DNA of 64,000 nt from Saposhnikovia divaricata (GCA_036435485.1 CM071598.1:123010148-123074147); one strand, 5' to 3'; positions 42,108 to 53,830 are shown, counted from the stretch's first letter. Translations and numbers: made by a program. The notes: generated by a model from the letters alone, not told the origin.

Positions 42108-43538
42108 TGATAATTGGATTTCATATCCACTTAGAATGCTTCGTATCGGCTTAAATTGATTACTTGACCTTAAGTGTGTGGTGTTTTTGACGTGTTTTTA
42201 GTGAGTTTGTGCAGGACTACAAGCTAGAGGCAGGAAGTTACTTTTCCATGATTATTTTGGTGGTTTTGAACTCAGGAACTGAAGGACGGGAACTTGCAAG
42301 AGAATCGGAGTGAAAAGAAGCAAAGCCTGAAATTTTTCAAGAAGCAGAGAGCGCGGGCGCGCTTGGGAGAGCGCGGGCACGCGTGGATGAATTCAGAGTG
42401 GCGCGGGTGAGCTCTAGAGAGCGCGGGGGCGCTTGCACGGGTTGCCAGAAATCCTGTTTTAATTCTGTTTTGGAATTTTCTTGATGGACAAGGCACGAGG
42501 AGCTATATAAACACATGTTATCATCAGAAGAGGACGAATTCCAGAGGAGAGACAAGAGATACAAGATAGAGAAAGATTTACCGAAGAACGTGACAGCTAA
42601 CGGAGATCTAGATCTACATCTTTTGTGTTCTTCTAATTGGGCGATACTTTTGAATGCTCGTTTCGGATTTTTTTTCTAAACTTTATTACTCTAGTACTCT
42701 CGTTATCATTCAGATCTTGTTTAATATCATGTTTACACTAGATCCCATGATGACGAGACGTTCGATTATGAACTAATCGTTGTCATGGGATTCTAATGGA
42801 TTTATTTACGGAATTTAGTAGTTTGATTGCTTTAAATATTTGTGTGTGATGACTTATTGATTTCCTCGTATGGTTGTGCTAATTCTTCTTGGATGCGTAG
42901 CTAACATCTAAGTTGTTTTGTTAATCTCTATTGAATGCGAAAGTGGATATAGAGATTTAGAACTTGCCATGCTAGCATAGGTTTATGGATGTTTTGACAT
43001 GCATGATTCGTAGTGTAATTTTAACCATCTTACGCTGCCCTATGTGATCTCAATGGATAACTTGTACTTAAATCGTTATGTTTTCAAATCTTATAGACAT
43101 ATAGGGTCTAAACATAGTTGGTGTCTGCCTAGATTCAATCTATTTTGTGGATGTTGAGTGGTTTGGTATACGCATGCCGAAAGGTAGCGTGTACTAATTT
43201 CGTGTTGTCCGATTAGTTGTCATAACCATCACATACATTGAATAAAGGCATCAATTCTAAATGAAGTGTTTAATGAAGTTATGATCCCATGTTTTATCTC
43301 TCATAAGTAATTCGGTTTAAATCATATTAGTTAATTAATTCTTAGTATTGTTAAATTGTTTGTTAGTTAAATTAGTTAATCAAAACACACCTTTGATATT
43401 TGTCTTAGCAGTGAATAATAATCATACATTGTTGCATAAGTGCATAATCTGAATTACACCAGGTCTTCGTGGGAACGAACTCTACTTACTGTGATATTAC
43501 TTGTGACCGCGTATGCTTGCGTAGATTTAGTGCAAACA
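42108..43538 (+). mobile_element. 3' LTR of element A (1431 bp)
   Basis: The LTR runs from TGATAATTGG to GCAAACA. A TATA box (ctatataaac) lies at 42503-42512. GC-rich gagagcgcgggcgcgc repeats lie at 42347-42435, just before the TATA box. A GGGAACGAACTC block and a TTGTGACCGCGTATGCTTGCG block near the 3' end match element B in position. Confidence 0.85.
42503..42512 (+). promoter_or_regulatory. TATA box in the element A LTR
   Basis: The sequence ctatataaac, followed by acat, is the same TATA context as in the element B LTRs on the other strand. Confidence 0.7.
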
Positions 43539-43543
43539 ATACT
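43539..43543. repeat. right target-site duplication atact
   Basis: This is the second copy of the 5-bp duplication around element A. Confidence 0.8.
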
Positions 43544-44870
43544 AATAATTAACCAATTACCTTTTACAGCTAAAACGTATCACCTTTCCTATATTTACTA
43601 ATTAAATTAACTTTTTTCAAGAAATATCACGGGCAACATTAATTTCTCATTTTCTAAAAACACTATGAGCAATATTAGTAGTAAAATAACATAATTAAAT
43701 ATAACTAAATAATTTCATTTTTCAGGTAAAACACAATATCCTATATATTTTATCTAACTACAAATTTTCCTTTTTTTTTGCTAAGCAAATGAAAGGCAAA
43801 ACCTTTTTCAAAACACTACGAGAAATTTTGTTTAATAAAATAACGTATTTATATTATAATAACCATTAACTAATCAATTACCTTTTTTCAGCCAAAACAC
43901 CTTACCTTTTCTCTTTTCTCTAAATAAAATATCTCTTTTTTCAATTATATCACGGGCGGTTCTATTTTATAAAAATAAAATAATAAAATAATAATATTAA
44001 TAATTAACCGATTACCTTTTCAGCTAAAACGTATCGTCTCTTCTATTTTTTCTAATTAAATTCCTTTTTCTAGAAATATCATGGGTAACATTAATTTCTC
44101 ATTTTCTAAAAACAGCAATTTTATTTTGGAAAATAACATAATTAAATTATTATTACTATAAACTAATCAATTAATTTTTTTCACATAAAACATGTCACCT
44201 TTTTAATTTTCACGTTACCTTTTCTGTTTTCTCTAACTAAAATCTCTCCTTTTCCAATTATATCACGAATGTTTATATTTAGTAAAATATAATTAATAAT
44301 ATTAAAATACTAATATCGATTACCTTTTTCAGCTAAAACTTATCATATTTTCTATATTTTCTAACTAAAATCCCTTTTTTTCTATAAATATCACGGATAA
44401 CATTAATTTATCCTTTTCTAAAGACATTGCAAGCAATTTTATTTAGTAAAATAACAAAATTAAATTATAATTACTATGAACTAATCAGTTACATTTTTCA
44501 CCTAAAACATGTTACCATTTAAATTTTCTTTAACTAAGACCTCTTTTTTTTTTTCCAATTATATCAGGGGCATTCAATCTAATAAAATAAAATAATAATT
44601 TTATAATTACTAATAATTAACCGATAATCTTTTTCAACTAAAACCTATCAATTTTTATATATTTTATAACTAAATTCCTCATTTACAAGAAATATCACGG
44701 ATAACATTTATATAATTATTATCAAATCATCTCATTAAAAAATTTTAAGCCTCCAAAATTCATGTTTTATAAAAATTAATTCAAATTAATAAAAAAACTT
44801 TAAAATTTAAAAATTATAACCTTAAATATAATACGCGTAAGAGGGATCTTATCCATAATTTTGGTGACTG
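43544..44870. repeat. diverged AT-rich repeat array (ttacctttt...agctaaaac units)
   Basis: Phrases like aattacctttttcagctaaaac, tatcaccttttctatttt and aaatatcacgggcaacatt recur about every 200-300 bp with heavy divergence. Related units lie left of element A (36100-36605). This may be the body of a Helitron or another AT-rich repeat. No gene. Confidence 0.5.
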
Positions 44871-46567
44871 TACCGCCAAAATAATCTCATCAGTCGAATA
44901 TAATATTTTTAAAAATTGAATGATCAAGATTATATCATATTAAAAAGAAAATTATTATCTAAAAAGAATATGATTAGAAAATGTTGCATCAGAAGTGAAT
45001 TTTAAAAAGATAATTATAATCTAAAAAATATATAATTAAAAAGGGTTGTATTAAAATGGAATTTAAAAAAAATATGATCTGAAAATGATATAATTTAAAA
45101 AGGTTGTATTAGAATTGAATATTATTTATTTTTTATTAGTATTAAAAAAAATTCCTATTTATTGTTTGGGATCTATCTTGAGATCTAGAAATCAGATTTG
45201 AATGATTTTAGAATACACGTGAAGCTCATAAAATTATCTTTAATATAGTGATGATTTAATAATTATTATTCAAATGGAAACACACAGAATCTCAAGAGAA
45301 AATATAATTACGAATTTTTACATTAATCCCATTCAATGTAAAAGTTGTACATTGCTAATGCTATTAAATGTAGAAAATCTAATTATATCTGATTTAAATC
45401 ATTAACATACACCTTTTCGTATTTTAATATAAATACATTTTTAGTGTAAAACATATTAAAATATAAAATATTGAAGCTAATCTAATAACCAAACTAGGGG
45501 TACCCCGATACAAAAAACGCATAATAATCTACCCTCTATTTAGTAAAAAAAAAATCAATGGCGTGGAAGTGACGTTAGCGTGAACAGTGTTTTTTTTCTT
45601 TTTTTTTTGCTGGACGTTGGTGAGTTAATTTACGACATTTTTTGTGAAGGTGTCCTTGGCGGGGTCCTTAGAATAAATGAAATATAATTTATTTAGTGGT
45701 AGTTTCTAGTTTCTATTCTAAGTTTGGTTCCTAAGGGGAGGGTTATGTGAAAAACTGAGTAATTTGAGTAACTTAGGAAATAAATATTAACATTTAGATT
45801 ACACATTAAATTAACAGACCAAATCATGTAGAAAGCCCATGTTTTGACGGTTTTTCTTTTATTTGTACCCACATTAGCCTACCATCTATATCACATTCCC
45901 TTTTTTTGTCGTTACAAAACAAAATTTGTATCTTATATTTTTGTTGAATTTAATTATAGAAGAAATGTGTTCAATATTTTCTAATAGTGTAGTACATTTT
46001 ATATTCTATTAAATAATTTTTATTAATCAATTTTTTTTTATGTTTAGTGATATGCAAAATGCAAATATGTTATATTTTCTATTTTGTTAAACTAAATAGC
46101 TAAGTTATATAATTTTCAATTGTGTTTAATCTTGTATTTTATTAAATAAAATTTTTATATTATGAATTTTAATAAATTAATTTTGTATGTTCTGTAATTA
46201 AATAAATTGAATTTGTATGTTCTGTATTTTAATGAACTGAATTTTTATGTTCTGTATTTTATTAAATCAAAATTCTATGTCCTGTAGTTTAAAAAAATAT
46301 TTTACATTCTATTTTTTGTTTAACAAAATTTCCGTATTATGTATTTTAATATATCAAATTTCTATGTTCTGCACTTAAGTAAAATAAATTTTATGTTCTG
46401 TATTTATTAAACTAAATTTTTAAGTCCTATATTTTAATAAATTGAATTTTTATGTTTTGTTTTTTAATGAATTGAATATTTTGGTTCTGTATTTTATTAA
46501 AGAAAATTCATAGCAATAAAATTTAACTGTCTTCCCGTGCAGTTGTCTTAGGTTTTAACATGTGTAT
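44871..46567. other. AT-rich intergenic sequence
   Basis: No gene found. At 45960-46510 a loose tandem motif (tttttatgttctgtattttaat, about 38-45 bp apart) recurs at least ten times. The remainder is simple AT-rich DNA. Confidence 0.5.
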
Positions 46568-46758
46568 TGTTGTGGAACAAAAACTAGATTACGAATATTG
46601 CGACTAGGGTTTGAGTGTATTTAATGCAAAGGGGGTTGGTGAGCTTCAAGCTTTAATGGCTGTTTCCGTGTTCGAGACTAATCGGTCCTCACAGAGTGCC
46701 TACGTATCTCGTATTGAGAATCAAGCCAAAAACGTAGTTCTAGATGAAGGATCAGGTC

Positions 46759-46768
46759 CTTTATATAG
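46759..46768 (-). promoter_or_regulatory. TATA box of the Tat LTR
   Basis: On the minus strand the sequence reads CTATATAAAG, about 190 bp before the LTR end. Confidence 0.6.
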
Positions 46769-47279
46769 GCTTGGGAAGCCTTAGAATTATGGTAGGATTT
46801 GGATACTTGGTGGGTAAGCCACCGCCTTGAGGAAGGTTCTAGACTCCTTCCTTGTAGGAGTCTGTTTCCATAACGAATTGGGTGCCTTGGAGGCTAAGTC
46901 TTATAGGAATAGTATCCTTATCTGATGATTATTGCTGAGCTGTTAATATCCCTTAATATTAATTACGAAATTAATATTGAAATAGGGTTTGAGGCCCATA
47001 AATGGCCCCCACGTTTTGACCATGTTGGGTTTAATTAATGCAACATTAAATGTGTCTTTTGGGCTTACTTTTAGCCTATATCATTTGCCCCCCAACTTCT
47101 AGGGAAACTGATCAGGTTTTCCTTGAAGTTATGACGGCCTTATTCGAGGCTCGGGTCAGGGTTTATCTTAATACACTAGTGTTTCACGAATATTGTCTTG
47201 ATGTAAAGCGTGGAGCGACCGACGCGTTTACGACAATGTTAAGCAAATGCTACTCGGCGCTAACAACGTTTAAATGATG

Positions 47280-47640
47280 TTAAACGACCTAAAATGGCAG
47301 TAATCGATGCTAATCGACTCTAATCGGTGCTAATCGGCACTAATCGGTGCTACTCGGCACTAATCGGTGCTAATCGGAACTAATCGGTGCTAATCGATGG
47401 TAATCGGCACTAATCGGTGCTACTCGGCACTAATCGGTGCTAATCGGCACTAATCGGTGCTAATCGATGCTAATCGGCATTAATCGGTGCTACTCGGCAC
47501 TAATCGGTGCTAATCGGCACTAATTGGTGCTAATCGATGCTAATCGGCACTAATCGGTGCTACTCGGCACTAATCGGTGCTAATCGGCACTAATCTGTGC
47601 TACTCGACACTAATCGATGCTAATCGATTCTAATTGGAGT
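47280..47640. repeat. tandem repeat, 10-bp unit taatcggygc
   Basis: About 35 units of a 10-bp motif alternate (taatcggtgc / taatcggcac), forming a 20-bp higher-order unit, with occasional tactcgg and taatcgatgc variants. It lies inside the LTR. Confidence 0.9.
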
Positions 47641-47689
47641 CACATTGATTGGCCGAAAAAGACCCGGAACAGCTGCAGCTACCCCCTAG

Positions 47690-47930
47690 TCAGCTGCCAG
47701 GAGGTCCTGGTCGGCTGCCAGGAGGTCCTGGTCGATTGCCAGGAGGTCCTGGTCGGCTGCCAGGAGGTCCTGGTCGGCTGACAGGAGGTCCTGGTCGGCC
47801 TGACCCCTCCAATGGCAGCTGGTCGGCTGATAGGAGGTCCTGGTCGGCTGACGGGAGGTCCTGGTTGGCTGACGGGGGGTCCTGGTCGGCTGACGGGAGG
47901 TCCTGGACGGCTGACAGGAGCTCCGTGTTG
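47690..47930. repeat. tandem repeat, 21-bp unit (gtcggctgccaggaggtcctg)
   Basis: About 10 copies of a 21-bp unit are present. Because 21 is divisible by 3, every frame stays open and gives a 7-residue repeat (GPGRLPG-like), which explains long open frames on both strands. More copies lie at 48165-48290. Confidence 0.9.
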
Positions 47931-48440
47931 ATTGCAAACGGCAATAATCGACGCTTAAATGACATTCAATCTGTGTTGAACGACGTTAAATGGCATAAGA
48001 CGGCACTAATCAGTGCTAATCGACGCTGATCGGCGCTAAGTTTTACGAATGTTTTGAAGGTCGACGCTCGTTTTGGAAAGTAAAAACTTCTACCAAAACT
48101 ATCACCTGGGCCTAACAACTGACGGGAGGTCCTAGAAGGTCAGCTAGACCCCCTCCATGGCACCTGGTTGGCTGCCAGGAGGTCCTGGTCGGCTGCCAGG
48201 AGGTCCTGGTCGGCTGACAGGAGCTCCTGGTCGGCCTGACCCCTTCAATGAAGCCTGGTCGGCTGCCAGGAGGTCCTGGTCGGCCACCAGGTACTTTTGG
48301 TTGGCTAGGACGCTCCAAGGTTGTGGAAAACATTGTGATCTTCACGTGGACTGTAAGATCGTCCAAATCCGATACCCGGAGCTCAAGATATGGCCGAAAC
48401 AGCGTTGAAAGGTCTGGTACTGGCTTGCCATGAGATCCTG

Positions 48441-48750
48441 GTCGGCCGACATGAGGTCCTTGGTCGGCCAAGGGTGCCAAGAGGTCGGCCTGACCCCTCC
48501 TTGGACGGCTGGTCGGCTGACATGAGGTCCTTGGTCGGCCAAAGGTGCCAAGAGGTCGGCCTGACCCCTCCTTGGACGGCTGGTCGGCTGACATGAGGTC
48601 CTTGGCCGGCCACGGCTGCCAAGAGGTCGGCCTGGCCCTTCCTTGGACGGCTGGTCGGCTGACATGAGGTCCTTGGCTTGCCACGGCTGCCAAGAGGTCG
48701 GCCTGACCCCTCATCGGGCGGCTGGTCGGCTGACACGAGGTCCTTGGCCT
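48441..48750. repeat. tandem repeat, 71-bp unit
   Basis: About four to five copies of a 71-bp unit contain ctgacatgaggtccttgg, ccaagaggtcggcctgaccc and cttggacggctggtcgg. It lies between the LTR and the antisense ORF, and shares words with the 21-bp repeat. Confidence 0.85.
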
Positions 48751-49254
48751 TGTCTCGAGCGCCTTGTCGTGCTTCTCGGAGCTTTTTCGCAATATCTGAG
48801 TTCTCGGTCTTGAATCATGACCGTGACCATTGGGTGTAGAGTATCACCTTTTGAAGCATAACTAGCCTTTTGATTAACCAAGCTAATCTCTTACAATCTA
48901 ACTTTCTTAAACGTAATTGACCCTTAAGGCTTAGTTAAGCGTCTAAGTGTAACATGGCGCAACATACTCTTTTAAACGCTTCTTTTGTTCAGAATCGTAT
49001 AAATTTGTTACGATTCTTTCCATATATATCAGATGATTTTCATCTTTTTCTGCTTAAAAACGATAGATGACCTGCAAACACGAACCGAGCCGTCTTTCAA
49101 CCTGGTATAGGAAGTCACCCATCTTTTATAAAAGAGTGGGAGAAGCTTTCATTTTCATTCAGTTCATCTCTTCTTACTTCCAAAATTCTCTCTGAAAGCT
49201 TTCAAGCTCCCAGGCTTCCAAGTTCTAGTTTCAAGTTCCAAGTTCGAGTTCAAG
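48751..49254 (+). promoter_or_regulatory. upstream region of the antisense ORF with TATA box
   Basis: A clean TTTTATAAAAG lies at 49124-49134, 121 bp before the ATG at 49255. Between them is a pyrimidine-rich leader (ttcatctcttcttacttcc). This looks like a working plant Pol II promoter pointing against the retrotransposon. Confidence 0.5.
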
Positions 49255-51341
49255 ATGTCAGACGGCAACCGAGCACCTGCTCCATCATTCTCCATGTTCG
49301 AGGCGATGTCCAAGAGGGCCATAGCAAGAACTCTTCGAGGTAAAACTAGATTGCAACCTCCCTCCTATATTGATCGTAGATTTCATTCTTTATTAGACTT
49401 GTTGAGTACTATGAGGGATGCATTCCCTAACAGTTTTGAATTAGCCTCATATCATAGTCCGTGTAAGTTAAACGAGCGTGATGTAGCCAAAATTAGACAG
49501 ACGTATGGCTTCCCGGACTCGGTCAAGGTCCGCCTTCCTAGCCTAGGTGACAGAACCTGTAATTGGCATCCTGAGAAGCTGTGTGTTTTCAAGGGTGCCC
49601 TTGAAGCAGGTTTGAGATTTCCAGTTGATCCGTTCATTGTCAGGCTTCTAGCAGAGCTCCAGGTTCATCCCTGCCAACTATATCCTAATGCATGGCGTGC
49701 TATTCTCATTTTCATGTTAAGGTGTCGGGATCTAGATATCCAGCCGACCACCACATTATTCCGGAGCATATTTTCAATAAAGAATTCTTCTGACTCAAAG
49801 AAGGGATGGATCAGTATCCAACACAGGTCCAATATTCCTCATATTGTGAATGCCTTCTCCTTCCCAGATTCCCACCATTCTTGGGCAAACGAGTTCGTGA
49901 TTCTGAAATGGAGTGGTGGCAACTGGGGCCATTTCTTTGTGTCAAAATTTGGAGAAGTGAAAGACAGTTTGCACTTCGTGTGCGATCTCAGCCCAGAAGA
50001 GCTGCTTGATCGAGATAAACTAATTGCGGACGATGGTCGAACTCAATACAAAGTTTTCTTGAATGAGAAGAGGCTTGTGGAAGCTGGCCTTAGCTTACTT
50101 TCTATTGAGGGTATTTTTTTTATAGCACATTATGACCTCTGTTTGTTCTTATCCCGATATCTTTTCTGTTTCAATTTCAGCTGTTGAAGAAATAGATAGA
50201 CGTCCAGAGAACCAGCCGAAGGTTACTAAAAGGATGGTTAAGAGAGCCGAGGCGGCTGCTACACCCCCTGGCCAGAAAATTCCGCAGTTCCTGTCGGGAT
50301 GTTCTTCAAAAAGACCCCGGAATGATGACAGGAAGATCAAGACCCCTTTCAACCCTGGTTGGGGGAATTTGTGAACAAGACTCTGTCTTAGGATGCCCGG
50401 AGTTAGCCTTGGATTGGTCTAAGTGTTGCATCACTCCCCCGATCTTTTGACGGTAACTGCCGGGGATAAAATTGACGAAGCAGAGATTCTAGGAGCTCAA
50501 GCCATGTATCAGGTTTTACACTCTCTATCTCAAATGTAATGTCTTCATATAACTCATCATTGTCAATATCTGACTAACCCTTTATTTCAGGCTAACGCCT
50601 ACTTCCAGGCCAGCTCTCGTCAAGGCCGAGCATACCGAGATGAGAATGTGGCCTTAGGAGAGGAGAAGGCAATATTTGACGAGAAATGTCAGGACTTAGA
50701 GTCCAGGGCCACTCGTGCAGAAGCTGATGCACGTTCTTTCCAGAGGCAATATGACTCCTTGTACAAGAAAAAGGCGGCTGATTACAAATTGGTGGTGAAG
50801 GCTTACCAAGAGTCTGAGGACTTCTTCCAGCTTATAGACAAGCATGATGACGAAGTACGCCCGAGTATCATGTCTGTCGGCTGGGACAGGGCTGTTAATG
50901 CTGTGAGCAAGAGGCATCCAACCGTAATCAATCCAATGGACTTCCCAATCCCTTATGGTCACGTTGCTTTAGGCTCGGGAGTCAACACGATGGCCCAGGC
51001 ATCGGGTTCTGGCTCTAGGGGAAGCCGTCGCCGTTCTGGCTCAAGAGGGGGTGCCCAAGCTGTTAGTCAAGACTCAAGCTCTTCGGGCACTCATGGAAAG
51101 AACCATGACAGCGAGAAGGGATGGGACAATTCGTCAACCAATCCCATGCAGTAGGAGGCTTCAAAAGGAAGCAAGTCCTTCTTCCAGCTCCTAAGAAGAA
51201 GAAGAAGAGGGGGAAGAGGCCGAGAGAGATGGGGCAGACTCGACTGCAATGGCAACCGAAGATGACGGCGGCTCTGATGATGATTCGGGCGAGGAGGGTT
51301 CTACTGAGGAAGAGAGTTCTGAAGATGCTCCACAGGAGTAA
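49255..51341 (+). pseudogene. antisense ORF of the Tat-type element (gypsy-type transposon protein), with introns
   Basis: Exon 1 (49255-50110, about 285 codons) starts MSDGNRAPAPSFSMFEAMSK. It has the features of the 'putative gypsy type transposon' family: YGFPDSVKVRLPSLGDR, ALEAGLRFPVDPFI and HPCQLYPNAWRAILIFMLRC. A GT-AG intron is clear at 50111-50180, and exon 2 reads on in frame as AVEEIDRRPENQPK up to a TGA at 50372-50374. After a shifted stretch, a second probable intron (donor about 50514, acceptor 50590) leads to a coiled-coil exon (ANAYFQASSRQGRAYRDENV...), a Ser/Gly/Arg-rich segment and a stop at 51152. A different frame then gives an acidic Glu/Asp tail ending in TAA at 51339-51341. 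It lies opposite to pol, between integrase and the 3' LTR, where Grande and Retand elements are known to carry antisense genes. Function unknown. Confidence 0.65.
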
Positions 51342-51725
51342 GTGGCCTTGCATGGACTTGTTAGCCGCTTGTGGCTGTGTTTATTCTCATTCGGGGTCCT
51401 TCATGGACTTAGACTTTTATTTGGTATGTCTGTAACTTAAACCTTAGGCCATAAGGGCATATTATGTATGCAGTTGTTTTCCTTTATTCGTATGTTCTTT
51501 ATTTTCTGTACTTGATCATTCTAGACTTACACTCAACATGTGTTTGGTACGTAATTAAAATCACAGAATCATAGAACGGAAAACAACTTGCATTAATAAC
51601 TGAAAATGGGTTCAACCCTTACATAGATACTCTATCTCCTACTGGGAGCAACATGCTCTATAATGGTTTCATTCGAACCTTATTCCTAATAAATAGATAA
51701 AAGTCCAAGCCTTTGTCAAAAGAAC
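51342..51725. other. gap between the antisense ORF and the integrase end
   Basis: The 3' ends of the two converging genes meet here. No further gene is seen. Confidence 0.5.
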
Positions 51726-52329
51726 TTAAACGTAACAAGCTTTGAGGTTCACAGCATGCCAAGATCGGGGCACCTCAACCCCGTCCATGGTTCCTAACTT
51801 ATAGGATCCTCGACCTAACACCTTTTTGACTAGATACGGTCCTTCCCAGTTTGGTGCTAGCTTTCCTTTCTGGCCAACTCCTGAGGCTTCAATCTTCCTA
51901 AGGACCATGTCGCCTTGTCGAAAGAATCTTTCCTTAACTCTCTGGTTGTAGTGAAAAGAGGCTCTCTTCTGATATTCAGTATTTCGGGCATTTGCTCCGT
52001 CCCTAACCTTGTCAATCAGGTCTAGGGCCAGTCTCATGCCTTCTTCATTAGTTTCTTGTTCGTATGCCTTAACTCGAGGTGATGCATGTATTATTTCCAA
52101 AGGCACTACTGCCTCGGCTCCATAAGCCAGCAAGAACGGGGTTGGTCCAGCCGTCACCTTACAGGTGGTGCGATATGCCCAGAGTATGGGTAGCAACTCA
52201 TCCACCCAAGTGTTCCTTGAGCGTTCGACCCTCTTTTTCAATCCGTCCAGGATGATCCGATTGGCAACCTCTGCTTGCCCATTTGCCTGCGGATGTGCTA
52301 CTGAAGTAAAACGAAGCTCAATTGCATTT
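51726..52329 (-). pseudogene. Tat-type integrase, C-terminal part (split from its N-terminal part by element B)
   Basis: The segment begins at the inserted element with residues of the IN core (ELRFTSVAHPQANGQAEVAN, with the catalytic Glu in QAEV). It continues WVDELLPILWAYRTT, TPFLLAYGAEAVVP and the C-terminal GDMVLRK, LAPNWEGPYLV and SWHAVNLKACYV, then stops. The front half lies at 60435-60798. The frame is open across this part. Confidence 0.9.
52325..52329. repeat. left target-site duplication cattt
   Basis: The bases cattt precede element B and recur after it at 60435-60439. Confidence 0.92.
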
Positions 52330-53816
52330 TGTTAGCACAAAGTCACGCAAGCGTACGTGGTCACAAGTAATATATAAGGTTAAGTCCAAATTCGTTCCCA
52401 CAGGGATCAGGTTATGGTTCTTTTCAGTAAATGCACCTATTCAACAATGTATGATCTTAATTCACTGCTAAGACAAGTAATTAATTGAGATTTTATTTAA
52501 CTAAATTTAACTAATATGCAATTTTAGAATTAACTAGCTAATGAGATCTAAAATCAAATTACTTATATGAGAATAACATGGAATTCTAACTTCATTATCT
52601 ACTTCACTTAGAGTCGCAGCCTTTAATCAATACATGTGATGGTTTTGATATCTGATCGGACAACACGAAATAAGTAAAAGCTACCTCTCGGTATACTAAT
52701 ACCAAACTACGCATGCATCCACAAAAGAGATAGAAGATGGGTAGACACCAATTATGTTTAGACCCTATATCTCTATAGAATTTGAAAACATAAAGGTTTA
52801 AGCACAAGTTATCCACTTAGATCACATAGGGCAGCATAATATCTCTATTTACGCCACAAATCATGATGTTAAAACATCAACCTATCCTATGCTAGCATGG
52901 CAAGTTCTAAATCTCAAGATCCACTCTCGTTTAGCAAGAGATTAACAAATTAGATGTTCGCGACGCATCTAAATACATGAAACACAACCATACGAGGATA
53001 TCAAGAATTCACCACACATAAATCTTTAAAGCATATAAACTACTAAGCTACATAGATAAATCCGTTAGAATCCCATGACAACGATTAGCTCATAATTGAA
53101 CCGTTCATCGTCATGGGTTTTGATGAAAACATGATATAAAACAAGATATGAATAAAAGAAGTAATTATATTAATAAACAAAGAGTTAAGAAAACAAATCT
53201 ATAATCCAGAATAACACAAAGGCTGAAGTAGATCTAGATCCGTTGCTTGTCACGAGCGTTGAATCCTTCTCTCCTTTTCCCCCTTGCAGATCTAAGCTAT
53301 GTTACAATAATAATAACTAATAATATGTCTATATCTATTACAATGGTATGATGTGTTTATATAGGCACTACAAGTCTTGCCCAGCAAGAAAATACAAAAC
53401 AGAATTATAATAGAATTTCTGCAAGATACGTTTCCTAATTTGATTATGTTTTGTAAGGAAAATTCGAAGTTGACTTTTCTTCAGATTTTCTGGAACGTTT
53501 CCCACGTAATTGGACCTCTGGACTATCTTAGAATGATAGGAAATCTCGTTATCTTCGCGTGGACTGCTTACGGGCCTAAAACGGACTTCTAGAACTCAAG
53601 ATATGGCCAAAACAGTGTAAACTGTGCAACCCTTCTCGAAAATCCGAATTTTAATCAATTAATTCCCAAAAAAGTATAAAAGCATCCACCTTAGTCAACA
53701 TTCTCGTAATCCTGCACAACTAAGCAAAACACATCAAATCTACAACAACTTGAGCCCAAGACAATCAATTTAAGCCGAAATTAAGCGATCCAAGTGGATA
53801 TAAAATCCACTTATCA
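52330..53816 (-). mobile_element. 3' LTR of element B
   Basis: The left copy. It starts TGTTAGCACAAAG in plus orientation and ends CCACTTATCA. A TATA box on the minus strand (CTATATAAAC) lies at 53364-53355. The small frames inside (52604-52816 and 53377-53592) occur in both LTRs with the same sequence and are not taken as genes. Confidence 0.95.
53355..53364 (-). promoter_or_regulatory. TATA box in the element B 3' LTR
   Basis: CTATATAAAC on the minus strand has the same context as in element A. Confidence 0.7.
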
Positions 53817-53830
53817 CACCCCCAAACTTA
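53817..53830 (-). promoter_or_regulatory. polypurine tract of element B
   Basis: On the minus strand AAGTTTGGGGGTG lies directly before the 3' LTR start TGATAAGTGG. The same tract precedes the 3' LTR of element A. Confidence 0.8.

Larger units (their letters stand above)
36611..43538 (+). mobile_element. element A: damaged gag-protease LTR retrotransposon
   Basis: The boundaries are TGATAATTGG at 36611 and GCAAACA at 43538, with atact on both sides. The 3' LTR (42108-43538) is whole. The 5' LTR is cut after about 263 bp. The internal part holds a gag tail and protease on the plus strand but no reverse transcriptase or integrase. A truncated CACTA element fills 36874-40030. LTR and protease closely resemble those of element B, so both belong to one family. 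Confidence 0.8.
46568..48117 (-). mobile_element. 3' LTR of the Tat-type Ty3-gypsy element (right border tentative)
   Basis: In plus orientation it starts TGTTGTGG and I end it at GGCCTAACA, giving TGTT/AACA inverted ends. On the minus strand a TATA box (ctatataaag) lies at 46768-46759, upstream of a leader ending CCACAACA. No clear polypurine tract precedes the chosen border, so the right end is uncertain by several hundred bases. The matching 5' LTR lies right of the window. Confidence 0.45.

Noticed and set aside
41826..42110. Open frame of 94 aa with hydrophobic runs
   Set aside because: Lies in the 3' non-coding region of element A just before the polypurine tract. A related minus-strand frame at 54012-54230 lies in the matching part of element B, so it is shared non-coding sequence.
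47649..48792. Long open frames on both strands with Gly-Pro-Gly-Arg-Leu-Pro or Gln-Pro-Thr-Arg repeats
   Set aside because: They are translations of the 21-bp and 71-bp tandem repeats in and next to an LTR. A 21-bp unit keeps all frames open without selection.
52604..53592. Small frames (70 and 71 aa) identical in two places of the window
   Set aside because: They lie in the two LTRs of element B, so identity reflects recent duplication and not conservation; no motif is recognised.
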